From contig CM038465.1 of assembly GCA_021464415.1 (NCBI GenBank), positions 25,451,839 to 25,515,838 on the forward strand: a stretch of 64,000 bases of DNA, read 5' to 3'. The notes under the pieces are model-generated. The model made no database searches and was not told the origin of the DNA. It was given only the letters and a program-made list of their open reading frames with translations. The number at the start of each line of letters is the position of its first letter. Within the stretch, counting starts at the first letter, position 1. This DNA comes from Lonicera japonica (taxonomy: Eukaryota; Streptophyta; Magnoliopsida; Dipsacales; Caprifoliaceae). Below, in pieces: positions 21,009-31,929 of the stretch. The translations under genes were made by a program, and so were the position numbers.

Positions 21009-23023
21009 GGTGAGGTTGCAGCATTGTTTCGTCCATGGCAGAACAACAACACTAGTCTGATCATGTCAATGCAGTACACAAGAGGAGCGCATTTTACCAT
21101 TAACGGAAGGAGGTGGGGGAGTAAGCCAAAGAAGCAGCAACAATGCCACCTTTTGTTGATGAGAAGAAGAACAAGAAGAAGTTGCAGTTTTTTTGAATCA
21201 AAAGCAATGATGGTTACACCCCCTTCTACCTACTCTTCCACAATTGCCACTGATAACCCTCTCTCTGAGTCCCTTTCTGTAAGTGTATTCTATTTATCCT
21301 CTCTTCGATCTCTCTCTCGCTCACTTGCTCCAAGGGATTTGTTAGTTTTAGAGGAGACTGAATTTTGGAAATGACACGACAAGCCTCTTTTGATAGTTAT
21401 TTGGACAAAAAGCCCAGAGTCTTCCGAGCTATCTTCCCCCATCAACAAAGAACCAAACGCCTCAATGAGGTATGCATACATACATACATATATATAATAA
21501 TTAGTGTATATGTTTATGGAAATTTTATTAACACCACTGCCCTATTGATTGACATACTTCAACTTCCTTCCATCACCTAATTGCTTTAAAATTAAGGGGC
21601 TATATATTTATTAATTAATTGCGCATAATACAGTTGACGGATGGACCTAACTAATTAATTAAGCTAGCTTCTCCTCTATAATTGCATGTTAATGTTCCTT
21701 GATTCTTGCTGTTAGTCTTCCTTAATTGTGCATCCACTGGTTAAAACTTCAAACTGATATGATATAGCCAATTATGAATCATTTACCCTTATGCATCTTT
21801 CATATCAAGCGAAGCACCTCCTCCAACCAAAAAAACAGTAGCAAGAGGAGCTTTGTGTTAGAAAAAAAAAATTATTTCCACTTTGAGAAAATAAGTCAAA
21901 GATAGAGAAGATGAAACTGTCAATCCATGAGAACGGATCCAAGATTACATTCCAAACAAGCTTATTCTGTTATTCGCCCTTCATTCTAGAGTTTCAACAA
22001 AATTTAAACTCTCCATCAATTAAAAGTTTTGTTTAAGCCTTATAGGCTTATATATCTTAATTACTTGAAAGGGGCACTTTCCAATTTATCAAAAATTACT
22101 CTCTTGAGTACGTACTTGGTTCGAGGCTATACATGTTCATTTTGAGGTCAGACATGTCATCCCAAACTTGTTCTCAAATCTCAACAATAGTAGTCAATAA
22201 GGTGCGTTTTTGCAATGAAATGTTGTATTTTGCAATTTTTCAAAGAAATAGCCAGTGGTAAATCACATTATAAGATTAGTCTGTGCGGGTTGATGTTTGA
22301 TTATCTTTCAATACATTCAGGAAGAGTGGAGAATTCATATGTTACCTATTCAGTTCTTATTCCTCAATGCCCGCTCGATAATTGACATGAGACTGAGATG
22401 TAAAGCAAAAGGGAAGGATTACCCTGCTGGAGTCCCTTGTCATATCTCCAAAGTTTTGGAGCTTAAGATTGTATGTTTTTTATAGATAACTGTTGCTGAT
22501 GGACTCTGTTTTGGAGCTTAAGATTGTATGTTTTTATGTGCATGTATATATATATTATGCACATAAGATGGGATCTCCAAGGGATAGATGAAATTCTCAA
22601 GCCATCTCATTTTTCCCTTGGTGTTGATGGAGCGTTGTACCCAGATAGACATGGAAAGGAAAGCTAGCTAAGAGGTCAACTACATATCAGAATGAGCTTT
22701 GTTCATCCTCCTGTGCTTGATTTTGTCCCTGAAGATATTCGTCGACACGTTGCAAAGTCGGTTAGACCATCAATACAAATTTACTTCTTAATAATTAATG
22801 CTCTCGTAGTCGTAGTTGAAAGTTGTTATGTAGCTAGTGATCAGGTAGAAATGAGAATTCAGTGATTTAATGGAAAATGATTAATTAAGTTGTCTGAATA
22901 TGCATTTGCGAATAGGTGCTGAAGAGATTGATGGAGAACCTAAAGGATGGAATGAATGGTAGCTTGCTTGCTGATTATAGTGAATTCAAGAGGGAGAAGA
23001 GTAGGCTAAGAAAAGCTTTATGA
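21006..23023 (+). pseudogene. DUF1997-family gene, multi-exon, probably broken
   Basis: Conserved segments in order: N-terminal exon from ATG 21006 to a GT donor at 21279 (Ser/Arg-rich, possibly a plastid transit peptide); 21371-21469 (SFDSYLDKKPRVFRAIFP, donor GTATG); 22321-22470 (EEWRIHMLPIQFLFL ... VPCHISKVLELKI); 22569-22760 (WDLQGIDEILKPSHFSLGVD ... MSFVHPPVLDFVPEDIRRHV); 22916-23023 (VLKRLMENLKDGMNGSLLAD, TGA at 23021). This order resembles DUF1997 proteins such as Arabidopsis At5g04440 (from memory). Lesions: an in-frame TAG at 22665-22667 in the fourth segment, and codon phases that do not join cleanly at the first and third junctions. A 27-bp duplication overlaps the third donor. I therefore favour a pseudogene, but an alternative exon model cannot be excluded. 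Confidence 0.6.
22454..22535 (+). repeat. 27-bp direct duplication at a splice-donor region (period 55)
   Basis: TTTTGGAGCTTAAGATTGTA plus GTTTTT-type tail occurs at 22454-22480 and 22509-22535. It copies the exon end and its GT donor into the intron, offering two identical donor contexts. Confidence 0.85.
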
Positions 23024-23134
23024 TGGGAGTTACTAAAACACTCAACAAGTTCAAGGTTTTCGTGATTAGATTTTTGAGCTGTTAGGGCTGTTTCTTGGAA
23101 ATTTAGGGTTGGGGCTTGAATTTTAGAGAAACAC

Positions 23135-23139
23135 AAAAA
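23135..23139 (-). terminator. Pol III-type T5 run after the tRNA-like sequence
   Basis: AAAAA on the + strand is TTTTT on the minus strand, 8 bases beyond the tRNA-like 3' end at 23148. A run of five T is a usable RNA polymerase III stop. Confidence 0.5.
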
Positions 23140-23147
23140 GAGAATTT

Positions 23148-23220
23148 GGAGATGCCTGGAGATCGAACTCCGTGCCTCTCGCATTCAAAGAGAGTGCTCT
23201 ACCATTTGAGCTACATCCCC
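23148..23220 (-). pseudogene. Degenerate tRNA-Ala-like sequence with a TGA (Ser) anticodon
   Basis: Read on the minus strand it begins GGGGATGTAGCTCAAATGGT (acceptor strand, D arm, A box) and ends GCATCTCC. The acceptor pairs over seven positions and includes G3-T70, the alanine identity pair. The anticodon loop is TTTGAAT, so the anticodon is TGA where plant tRNA-Ala has TGC. The anticodon stem CTCTC/GCGAG has one mismatch. The T arm (CGGAGTTCGATCTCCAGG) carries an extra or changed base, making the total 73 instead of about 72. A B-box-like GTTCGATCTC remains. I call it a pseudogene because of the stem defects. Confidence 0.7.
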
Positions 23221-23795
23221 TTGTGTACTTTTCAATTCGATTCAAAATTAGATATGGATAATTTGACCCTAAACAGAATGCGAATTCATAAAATTTTCAG
23301 AACTAATTCAAATTTTTAATTTTTCAATCCATTTTTAGGTTAGAAATTAGGTTTAGAGAATTTGGATACGAAAGCTATTATTGCATGATGCAATGGCAAT
23401 TGGTCAGGAGTGGCTCCGTTTCTTCAATAACCTTTCACTAAATACAGTTGATTATTTTTTATTTGGTCAGATATTCTATTATTTTTTCCTTTTTGATGAA
23501 ATCCAATTATTTGGAAGGTAATTAAAAAAAATTCTTTCATGTGTGAAATAATGAAAAGATGGAAGACACCTTGCAGTATCACATATCCCTTTTCCAAGTT
23601 CTCATTAAATTCAAACATGCCCGATATTTATGAAACTGCTTATGATGTTTTTTAGGCTACTTTTAACCCAAAGCAAGGAATAGTTGGCATTGGTTACAAA
23701 AAGAAGTTTGAATAAATAGATACAAATTGACAAAACTAATGATACAGCAAGAAGGCTATTCCTCTTCACCTTCTTCAACACGATGTAGCTAAGGG

Positions 23796-25664
23796 TTACC
23801 AATAATCCGAACAAGAAAACGAACCTTGCTTGCAACAATGAAACCAACTGCGAGCTCTAATCACAATATCCCTTTCATATACTGCAGAAACAATCTTCAT
23901 TGCAGAGTGACAATCTTGGCAATTCGTAGATTCTTGAAAGTATAAACTGGCGCACCATCTCCAGAACTCATTAGCCCAAAACAAACCGCTAGCTTCTCGT
24001 TGTGAAAGAACAATGCCTGTTCTTTCTCTTCCTGCTCATCCTCAATATCCTTACCAAAACCAGAAAATACTTGTCAGTAAAGGGTACATAACCGGCCAAT
24101 CTCAGCTTTTGGATAATTTCACCTAACGCAAGATATATCTCTCTTGTTTGTGGGTGTGATTTGTCTCCCGCGCTGAATTGATGGACTTGGCCTCCAACAT
24201 GTATAAAACTTATCTGAGGTATCTTTTGAATACCTATGTCGTTTAGAATCTTGCGGGTACGTACATATTTGAAAGAAGGATATGATATTCTGTGTTACGT
24301 GGATAGATTTGGATTAGCTCTTGCATAAGGCGTTCGCCTGGCTCAAGCTTTTTGTGGATACTACAGGACCCTAAAAGAGATCCTAGCACAACCTCGTTAG
24401 GGATAATTGGCATTGCTCTTATGGGAGGTTCTGCTTCATCTAATTCTCCTGCCCGACCCAAAAGATCTACCATGCAAGCGTAGTGCTCCATCGAAGGGGT
24501 TATGCCATACTAAGATTCAAGGCTATAGAAATAGTGACGACCCTGGTCGATTAGCCCTGAGTGACTACACAAGGACAGCTGTAAAGGTGACATCATCAGG
24601 TTTGACCTCTTTAACCATCTGAGGGAAGATATCCAACACAAGACTACCCCGACCGTGCATTGCTAGTCCATCTAGCATAGCATTCCAGGCTACAACGTTC
24701 TTGTTAGTCAATTTCTTGAAAATATGGAATGCAATGTTGATCCTACCACATTTTGCGTATCGATCAAAGACGTACCTACCATTATATCCATCTCTTTCTC
24801 TGTCATCTTCAAAACATAGACGTGCAACCACCTGCCCATCATCAAATCACCGGACTGGGTACAAGCAGATAACAAGGAAGAAACGGTCACATAATTTAAA
24901 CCAAGTCCCAAATTAAATAACATTTCATCAAGAAGCTTAAAAGCTTCACGGATGAACCCACACTCAACGTAACCCACAATCATTATGGTCCAGGCAAATT
25001 CATTTCTTTCATTAAACAGCAACCTCCCATTTTCTAAACCTGCCCACTTAACCACACCCTCCAAAAGTATAGTCCAAGAAACAACAGTTTTCCCCTTCAT
25101 GTCTTCAAAAACGTTCTTCCCTACACCCACTAGACCACACTTCACAAGAACATCCATAACCGCATTACAAGCTTTAACGCTTGAACCAAGACCAATTTTA
25201 ATTATACAAACATGTCCCTGAGCCCCAAAGAAATTGTCATTTGATTGTTCACGCGAGTTGAGCACGAAAACCAAGGTGATGTCAGGCAACACGGAGTGTT
25301 TTTGCATATCAATGTATAGGAGGAGGGGTTTTTCAGCCATTCCAGTGGAGGTGTAACAACCCATCAAAGTGGTCCAATCCAATGTGTCTTTGTGAGGGAG
25401 GGGAATTTCGTCGAACACCTTTTGGGCAGAACAAGAGATGCTGCACATAGCGTATATGCGAAGGATGGCATTGTGGAGGTAGGAATTGGGGGTGGTTAAG
25501 AGGCCGGTGGTGATCTTAATGAGACGTGGAGCTTCTCTCCGGCGCTGAGCTATTGTTGATGACACTGAATGTTGGGTTGGCCATCTCATAAGAATCCGCA
25601 TGAATTGAATGCTATATGCATGCTTGTCATTGCGCCAATTTATATACCAAAATTTGCAGTTCAT
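23796..25664 (-). pseudogene. PPR-DYW protein pseudogene
   Basis: An organellar RNA-editing-type PPR protein, broken. Segments from N to C: 25664-24708 open (SYLHNAILRIYAMCSISCSA, KVFDEIP, TVVSWTILLEGVVKWAGLEN, LLSACTQSGDLMMGRWLHVY); after a frameshift near 24770, RYAKCGRINIAFHIF and KNVVAWNAMLDGLAMHGRGS; after a second shift near 24567, CSHSGLIDQG and a TAG near 24513; MEHYACMVDLLGRAGELDEA and the E motif (24491-24243); a small deletion after NMYV; the E+ motif (HQFSAGDKSHPQTREIYLAL, near 24190-24130); HNEKLAVCFG; a 1-base shift; then CQDCHSAMK and the terminal DYW with TAA at 23796-23798. The HxE and CxxCH zinc-site motifs of the DYW deaminase are still readable. Content and order match Arabidopsis At5g15340 as I remember it. 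Confidence 0.85.
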
Positions 25665-26338
25665 ATAACATAACTGGCATGCACCACACGGACGGCTTGG
25701 TGGTTTATGAACCCCAATTAATGCGCTTAAATCTTTTCTTTCTTTAGGTGGAGTTTGATTAAAAAACTCAAAAAACTATTTATTTAGTTTTGAAAATGTA
25801 TACGAAAAAATGTTATTTGTTTGAATATAGCACATTTGAAAATTGAATTTTTTTAAATACAACAATTTTTCCTTTATTAGTTTATTTAGATCACATGATT
25901 CTAAATAAAAATAAAAAAGACCTTATAATTTAAACTTTTTAACCAAGCTAACTCATTTCATTTATAAGAACTACTAATCACCATTACTTCTTTAAATGCA
26001 AAAATTCATAAAATAAATTCTGTAACTTACTAATTCAAGCATTGCCCATTTCATAGTTGAAAGCACATCTTATGTTGTTTGAGTTGTGATCACTTGATAT
26101 TGTTGTAATTTACTTATTTCAAAAATTATTGGATTTCTCATCGGTGTGTATATGCAAATTAACAAGGATTGGTATATATCCCCTTTTTCCAGTTTAGTGT
26201 TGCTTCAATTACCATATTTCTTTAGCAATAATAATGATTGTTAATAAGCAGCCGCTGTCTGTGTACTTGTTTAATTGCTTGTGACTTGGGGTTTGTAGAA
26301 GTATTAGTGTTGAACTAGTTTAACAAGGACATGAAGGG
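25665..26338. other. AT-rich non-coding stretch, no gene seen
   Basis: Upstream of the PPR pseudogene. Nothing recognisable apart from AT-rich simple sequence. Confidence 0.6.
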
Positions 26339-26343
26339 AGATA
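26339..26343 (+). other. Target-site duplication AGATA, left copy
   Basis: AGATA precedes TGTAACACCCCG at 26344 and recurs at 30059-30063 right after GGATCGTTACA. The match to 30059, not to the bases after 29738, defines the unit. Confidence 0.75.
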
Positions 26344-26744
26344 TGTAACACCCCGTTCTTTCGTTTCCTCGTAGTTGCCTTCGTTCGTCCGCTTATTTTA
26401 CCTCGGGTGGTGAAATTATTATTCGGAGAGCCTCGTAATGTTCTAGCACCCCGTATTGGTCACATTAGCCTCCTTCCACTCATGTGAGTGTTCCTTTAGT
26501 GACTCGAGTGGTTCGGATCGAAACCGAGGCGATAATCGCGTATTTCGACTTTTCGCGATTTGTCAATTTTTGGCCAACTTTGAGAGGCCATAACTTCTTC
26601 ATCCGATGTCCAAACGACTCCCCGTTTGCGACCATGTCTTCATTTATTTTCCCTCTACAACTTTCGTGTTTTGGCCGAGTCGAGATTCCGCCGTTTCGAG
26701 GTCCGTTTCAGGCTCAGAAAGTCATTTGCTGTTGCAGTGACTTC

Positions 26745-26840
26745 CATGATCGATCATGGAAGGGCCATGATCGATCATGGTCCTCCAGAGAGTTCCAGAA
26801 CGGTTCATGATCGATCATGGGGGACCCATGATCGATCATG
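26745..26840. promoter_or_regulatory. Palindrome array, four CATGATCGATCATG copies in a non-Athila LTR
   Basis: Perfect copies start at 26745, 26766, 26806 and 26827 (spacings 21, 40, 21). The surrounding LTR is unrelated to the Athila LTRs, yet core and spacing are the same. Spacers are different sequence. Confidence 0.9.
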
Positions 26841-29265
26841 GTTCACCAGTAAGTCGGTTTTGAGCGTTTTAAACCCGTTTTCACGTCGTTTAACACCCCC
26901 ACAACCCCATTTTCGAGCATCCAACGCAGAGAGGGAGTAAGGGAGAGTCTAGAGAGCCCTAGAGAGAGAGAGAGAAGAGATCATACACACCTCTCATCTC
27001 CCATCCAAGATTTGAGTTCCGAATCGTTTTCTTCTTCACTATTCATCATCCTTCCCGCTTTCTTCTTCCATTGGAGCTTGCGTTGGAGCTAGGGCTTTGG
27101 CGATATGGCTTCTACGCTTCATCAACTTGCGTATTCGGCTTGTCTAAGGTGGGGACACTAGTACTAAAACTTGTTTTCCAATATTTGATTGATGATTAGC
27201 GATTTAAACTACAAATTAGGGATTTTGATCAAAAGCATGTGTTGTTTGCATCTCTTGGGGATTGGGCTAGATAATTCTTAGATTAGTGATATATATTGAT
27301 AGATTATCACTCCTACGACGCGATTGATCTTCTAGTTTCACGATTTACCAAGTGTCCCTAGAGGTTCATGTGAAACCAACTCCGTAGCTATCCGTAAGAC
27401 TTATAAATTGGGGTATTTAGGTCTTGTGCTTATAGATGGATGATTGTGGGTTATTAATGATAGAGATACACATCTATACCGCTAGATACGATCAAAGAGT
27501 ATTATTTATGGTATGTGTGGTGAGAACCCACTACGGTGGAGCGATAAGCCTTAACGTAAGAGTCTAGTGGCTTGCGTAGAGCGTGCTAGGCACGAGTAAC
27601 GAGAGTTTAATCCCGACACTCTTTAAGAACACATAAAACATAGTTATCAGGGCACGGATTGCCCCTGGTCATGAATACGAACATCTAGGCAAGTTGTATT
27701 AACATGTCGGATGAGCTAGAATCGTAACAACCAATACATGGCTTGATAGGATGACGTGAGTATCATCATAAAACACATAATGAGATATATGACGTTAGTA
27801 ATGGATCAATTGGCCTTATTATGAGAATGATCATGTGACGATAGACATTTGGAGTATACGAGTGATGAATACGCTTATAGAAGTGGGTAACGATGATGTT
27901 AATGATGATAAATGGATAGTGGGCGATTATATGATTATATGTATGACGATGAGCCATATGTGTGATGTTTGATTATTGATGATGATGATATTCATTGTGG
28001 GAAATGAATAAATGTGATGTATGTTACTGTGATCACACATATGGGCTGGATATGATGATTTACCGAGCACCGGGTAGCTCCCCGTGACTCGAAGGAGGGC
28101 CGCTTATTGCCGCCCGTGGGTGAAAAGGCCCTAAACCGTGCACGGGAAAATGAAGTCGGTGACTCCGCCGGTGGTTGTGTGTGTCCACAAAGGAGAGTCC
28201 ACTCTTTGTATTTTGCCTTCCCACAGGACTATGTGTTATGGGTTCGATGAGTTTCCCCGGCAAGCGGACTAGGTCTCGTGTGCCCCTACTTACCCAAATG
28301 GTGAGTTTCCCGGGAAGTAGTTGGGCTACTAATGGTCATCACCCTGCTAGGGTATCGCCTGGTGTAGTTCCTTCCAGAGTGTCGATGTGGTTTGTATGAG
28401 GCGTTCTCCTCGTTAACTATTCGGAGTGTTATTCCCGGGAAAATGTCTTGAGGGTTATCTCCGAATGACTTACTTAGAGAACCAAATCCCTAAACCACTC
28501 CCCACTCGGAGGAGACATGGACAAAAGCCTCGGAGCCTTCGGGATCTGTTGCTTTGGGCCTAGACGACCGCGGGGAGAAACTGAGGCACTATACTGGAGA
28601 TATGATACGGATTGTTGTGTTGTGGATGTGAATTGTTTATATTATCATTATTATTGTATTGTATCATATCTTGTATGGCATGGTTGATTATATATTGCCT
28701 CGGACGAGTGTACCTTTAGTAAGAACAATGATACTTACACTATTGTAAAGAACATAATATACATAGGACAGCGTTGGCCACTCATAATGTACTAACAGAT
28801 AAAGTGGAAAGCATTATTAGCTATTGGCCATAGAAACCTGGTATACGAGTGTGAGTATGCGGTTGGATTGTGCAGACGAAATAGTGATAAAGCCTTGTAG
28901 GTGGCCAAGTATGGAATCCATAACGTACTATGACTAAAGAGAAAACAATAGATACTTGGCCAATTGTCATAATTTACGGTATAGGTAATGAATAGCATAG
29001 CATAGCCTTGAGTTATACTTGAGAACGGATTCAAGTAGGCTTATACCCTCCATTCCCTAGTAATATGAGATCGACTTAGGGTATTCCAAGGGAAATCTAA
29101 GGATGGCATAGGTTGATCGGATAGTCTGCGTTTTGGTGACTAGGATAGGATTCCTAGTGGGAATTACACGCTCGGGTGTGTGTGTTGCATTGCACGGCAT
29201 GGTTTTCAAACTACTACATTGATGTAAAACAATTATTTTCTATATAAAACCTATATAGATCCCAC

Positions 29266-29284
29266 TGAGCCCGGATTTGGCTCA
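29266..29284 (+). other. Conserved stem-loop TGAGCC-N7-GGCTCA
   Basis: TGAGCCCGGATTTGGCTCA, followed by CCCCATTTTCCAAA and GTTTTGCAG, matches the LTR hairpins at 381-397 and 56258-56274. Confidence 0.55.
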
Positions 29285-29869
29285 CCCCATTTTCCAAACA
29301 GTTTTGCAGATCAAGCATCGGGGATTGCCGCGTGGTCTACGAGTCTAGTGGCCTCTGATGTCTTATAACTTTTGAAGTCCTTGAATTAAGGACTTGGTTG
29401 TATATGATCTTATGTTGTATTAAACTCTTTGTAATTATGTATGGACTTTACAATTATTTTGGGTAATGGACTATGGATTTGTACAAACGGTTTATATATA
29501 TATATATATGTGGAGATGGATGTAATTGTGTTTGTGTAAATGTGCCTTGTAAACCTCATGGGTTTGGTTTTGTTTAAATAAACTCCACATACCGAGTTTT
29601 TGTAAAACGGGACTTTTTATTTAAGAAAAGTTTTTAAAAGTCGTGATTTTTATATTTTAAACCTGCCGTCGCGCACGGCATTCGTGATTAACCGGGTCCC
29701 AGAGGTGTAAATCTCAGAACGGGATTCGGGGCGTCACAAGTTCGAGTGATGGAGTACTCCCTTAGGGGAGGAATTGTAGCTCTAAGGGGGCATCCCACAT
29801 CAGAAAGTGGGGGATCCTTAGAAACCCATATAAGTAAGAAACGGTCGCTAATTAAGTATGAGGCCTTTT

Positions 29870-29978
29870 GGGTAGCTCACTGGCTTCGGATCCCATAAGA
29901 ACTCCGAAGTTAAGCGAGTAGCTGGCCAGAGCAATCCCAGGATGGGTGACCCTCTGGGAAGCTGGTCGTGAGCTCCCG
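29870..29978 (+). pseudogene. 5S-rRNA-like domain (Cassandra type)
   Basis: CGGATCCCATAAGAACTCCG, AAGTTAAGCG (A-box region) and GGATGGGTGACC with CTGGGAAG (C-box region) follow plant 5S rRNA in order and spacing, while both ends differ from genuine 5S. This is the pattern of the 5S-derived domain in Cassandra TRIM LTRs, so I do not call it a functional 5S gene. It ends about 80 bp before GTTACA. Confidence 0.8.
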
Positions 29979-30058
29979 AAAACAAATCCGTGCGGGTGAG
30001 TGGGACCATGTAGCCCAAAGCGGATAATATCGTACTGAGGTGGGACCGGATCGTTACA

Positions 30059-30063
30059 AGATA
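30059..30063 (+). other. Target-site duplication AGATA, right copy
   Basis: Equals 26339-26343. A chance match of five bases is about 1 in 1000. Confidence 0.7.
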
Positions 30064-30793
30064 AATTAGAGTAGAGGGTAAAAAAGGTATTTACACTCTT
30101 TAAAATTAAGTTTTCAGTTTTAAGTACTAAATTTATCACTTAAAACTTTTGCTGAAAATTTTCAGTTTTAATTGGTAAAAATTAAGTTGGCACATAATTA
30201 TTTTGATTAACAAATAACTGTAAAACCACTTAAATCTGAAAACTTTAAAATTATCAGATTTAAGTGGTGCGAAGTGCAAACAAACAACTCCTTAGAGAAA
30301 ATGACCCATGTGGACAGCTACCTAATTGAGATCCAAATGCACCTAAAAGTTCTGAAATTTCATTATGCATATATGCATGAGACACCAATTTTAATACATC
30401 CTGTTTTTCAACCCATTATTTAATATGTTGCTCAAGATGTCAAAAAGGCACTAAAATTGAAATCACACTAAGCTTTAATCAAGATTGTCTCTCTTAGGAC
30501 ATGAAGTGACAACTAATCTTCAAAGTAAGAATCATATATCTCATCATTCGTTATAATTTTCTCCTAATTTCTCACAGATTATTGTCCCAGTAGTATACGA
30601 GAAGACAACACACAATTAACAGAAATCTAAGTCAACTCCTCTTATTCCACTGCAAAGGAATACAACAGATAGAAATCACATCGGCATTTTACTCAAATCA
30701 ATTATCCAATTGTCAGAATTCGCACACTACACTCAGCTGAAATTTAGAGAGAGAGAAAGAGATAACGAAACTCAATAAAGGAGAGCATCTTGG
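30064..30793. other. Non-coding flank, no gene seen
   Basis: AT-rich sequence downstream of the SNARE pseudogene on its strand; it may hold that gene's 3' UTR. Nothing else recognised. Confidence 0.5.
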
Positions 30794-30937
30794 CTATTTC
30801 CTCAATTTAAAGTACAAGCTCAGTACGATAGCAATAATAAGGTGGAGCCGACGATCTACTTGGTCCTGCTCATTCTTTTTGACATGGTAGTCAAGATTTT
30901 CTTACTCTTGCTTATGTTGTCACCCACTCCATGGAGT
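30794..30937 (-). pseudogene. VTI1-like SNARE pseudogene, 3' exon
   Basis: On the minus strand: LHGVGDNISKSKKILTTMSK then RMSRTK, a TAG at 30856-30858 where a Trp is expected in the family, and, after a one-base shift, a membrane-anchor-like LIIAIVLSLYFKLRK ending at TAG 30794-30796. This is the end of the SNARE motif and the C-terminal anchor of a plant VTI1 (Qb-SNARE of trans-Golgi and vacuolar membranes). The preceding exons lie at 37110-37934, beyond a 6-kb retrotransposon. The nonsense codon and frameshift make it non-functional. Confidence 0.8.
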
Positions 30938-31107
30938 TGAAACAGAGGCGAAAACATCCATCAAATTGATCTAGATTGGTTCATGTTCAAACCACTTGAA
31001 CCCAATGTTAGAGAATATGAAACCTTTTAATCGAAAGCTTAAGAATTGTACAAAACCTAAACCTGGACGTAAAAGCTCAAATTGAAAGTGAATGAGAAAT
31101 ACTGTGA

Positions 31108-31112
31108 TTTGG
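31108..31112 (+). other. Target-site duplication of element 3, left copy (TTTGG)
   Basis: TTTGG here and CTTGG at 37110-37114 differ at one base, consistent with an old insertion. Confidence 0.65.
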
Positions 31113-31714
31113 TGTCACTGGGTGTCCTTTGAGAACACAAACGAGGCCGCGTGAACGACTGGGCTAACCGATAGCCCAGTCAAGTCCAATCGAATTTTAT
31201 TTACAATCAACAATCAACATGCAACAACAGTCATTTGAAAGGAGCTTGAGCATAAATTGAAATCACTTCATTGCATAAAACTTGATTACATGGAAAGCTA
31301 TTACAGTATGAAAGAAAGTAAGAGCTTGAAACAGAGTGCTAGACAACGTGCACTAGTAGGCAACTCGGATGTGAGGCAGATAGTCTTATCCCCACATATA
31401 ACCACTTAATGAAAATACCAAAGTTGTAGCAGTGCACGTTGGCTCACACAAGTTACAAGAACATGATTACAACGGAAATAAAAATGCTATTACAAAGGAA
31501 ATTCCTAGATCTATTTACATGGAAACAATATTTACAGATGAAAATACACTTCTCCAAAAAACTAGCCTAAGCACAAGTCTAAAACTTGATGATGCTTGAC
31601 GACCTGGTTGTGCTAGTACTGGATCGCCTGTTGGGTTGTGTTGCACTCGGGCGTGTGCACGGTGTCGTTGAAGTGTAGCCAGTCACGAGTGCTGTTAGGA
31701 AGCACCCCGTGACA
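31113..31714 (-). repeat. 3' LTR of element 3
   Basis: 602 bp, same length as 36508-37109. It lies next to the polypurine tract and so is the downstream LTR on the minus strand. Confidence 0.9.
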
Positions 31715-31728
31715 TCCTCCCCCACCAG
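31715..31728 (-). other. Polypurine tract of element 3
   Basis: Minus-strand CTGGTGGGGGAGGA directly precedes the 3' LTR. Confidence 0.75.
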
Positions 31729-31929
31729 AGCTGTTGATGCCCTCGTCAACTTGTTGAGGTAAGTAGTAATCTGGTCCTGGAAGGCAGTTAGGTCTGATGC
31801 CCTTTCCCAAGTGTTCACCTCTGGGTCTCTTCCTGCCCATTTGACTAGAAACTCTTGGTGTTGTTTGCGGGATGCTGTAACAATTCAGTTAGCAAGGTTG
31901 GCTTCTACTGACATCTTCCCTTCGGCTTT

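Larger units (their letters stand above)
26344..30058 (+). mobile_element. Composite LTR-like unit: TGTAAC...GTCACA LTR joined to a Cassandra-like 5S LTR end
   Basis: 3715 bp starting TGTAACACCCCG and ending GTTACA, flanked by AGATA. An internal boundary at 29738 (GGGGCGTCACA) is the typical 3' end of the LTR family also seen at 1-854 and 55819-58516. The last 320 bp (29739-30058) are a different sequence with a TATA-like CCATATAAGTAAG and a 5S-rRNA-like domain, as in Cassandra LTRs. There is no coding sequence. Either a chimera integrated as one unit, or recombination joined two neighbouring LTRs. The region carries four palindromes at 26745-26840. Confidence 0.65.

Noticed and set aside
26344..29738. 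Simple solo LTR ending at 29738
   Set aside because: The flanking five bases do not match (AGATA versus AGTTC); the matching AGATA is at 30059, so the unit is treated as composite.
29870..29978. Functional 5S rRNA gene
   Set aside because: Both ends differ from plant 5S, there is no tandem array, and it sits at the 3' end of an LTR-like unit as in Cassandra.
31579..31840. Chromodomain at the end of element 3 pol
   Set aside because: The short frames here overlap the polypurine tract and LTR and lack the aromatic residues expected of a chromodomain.
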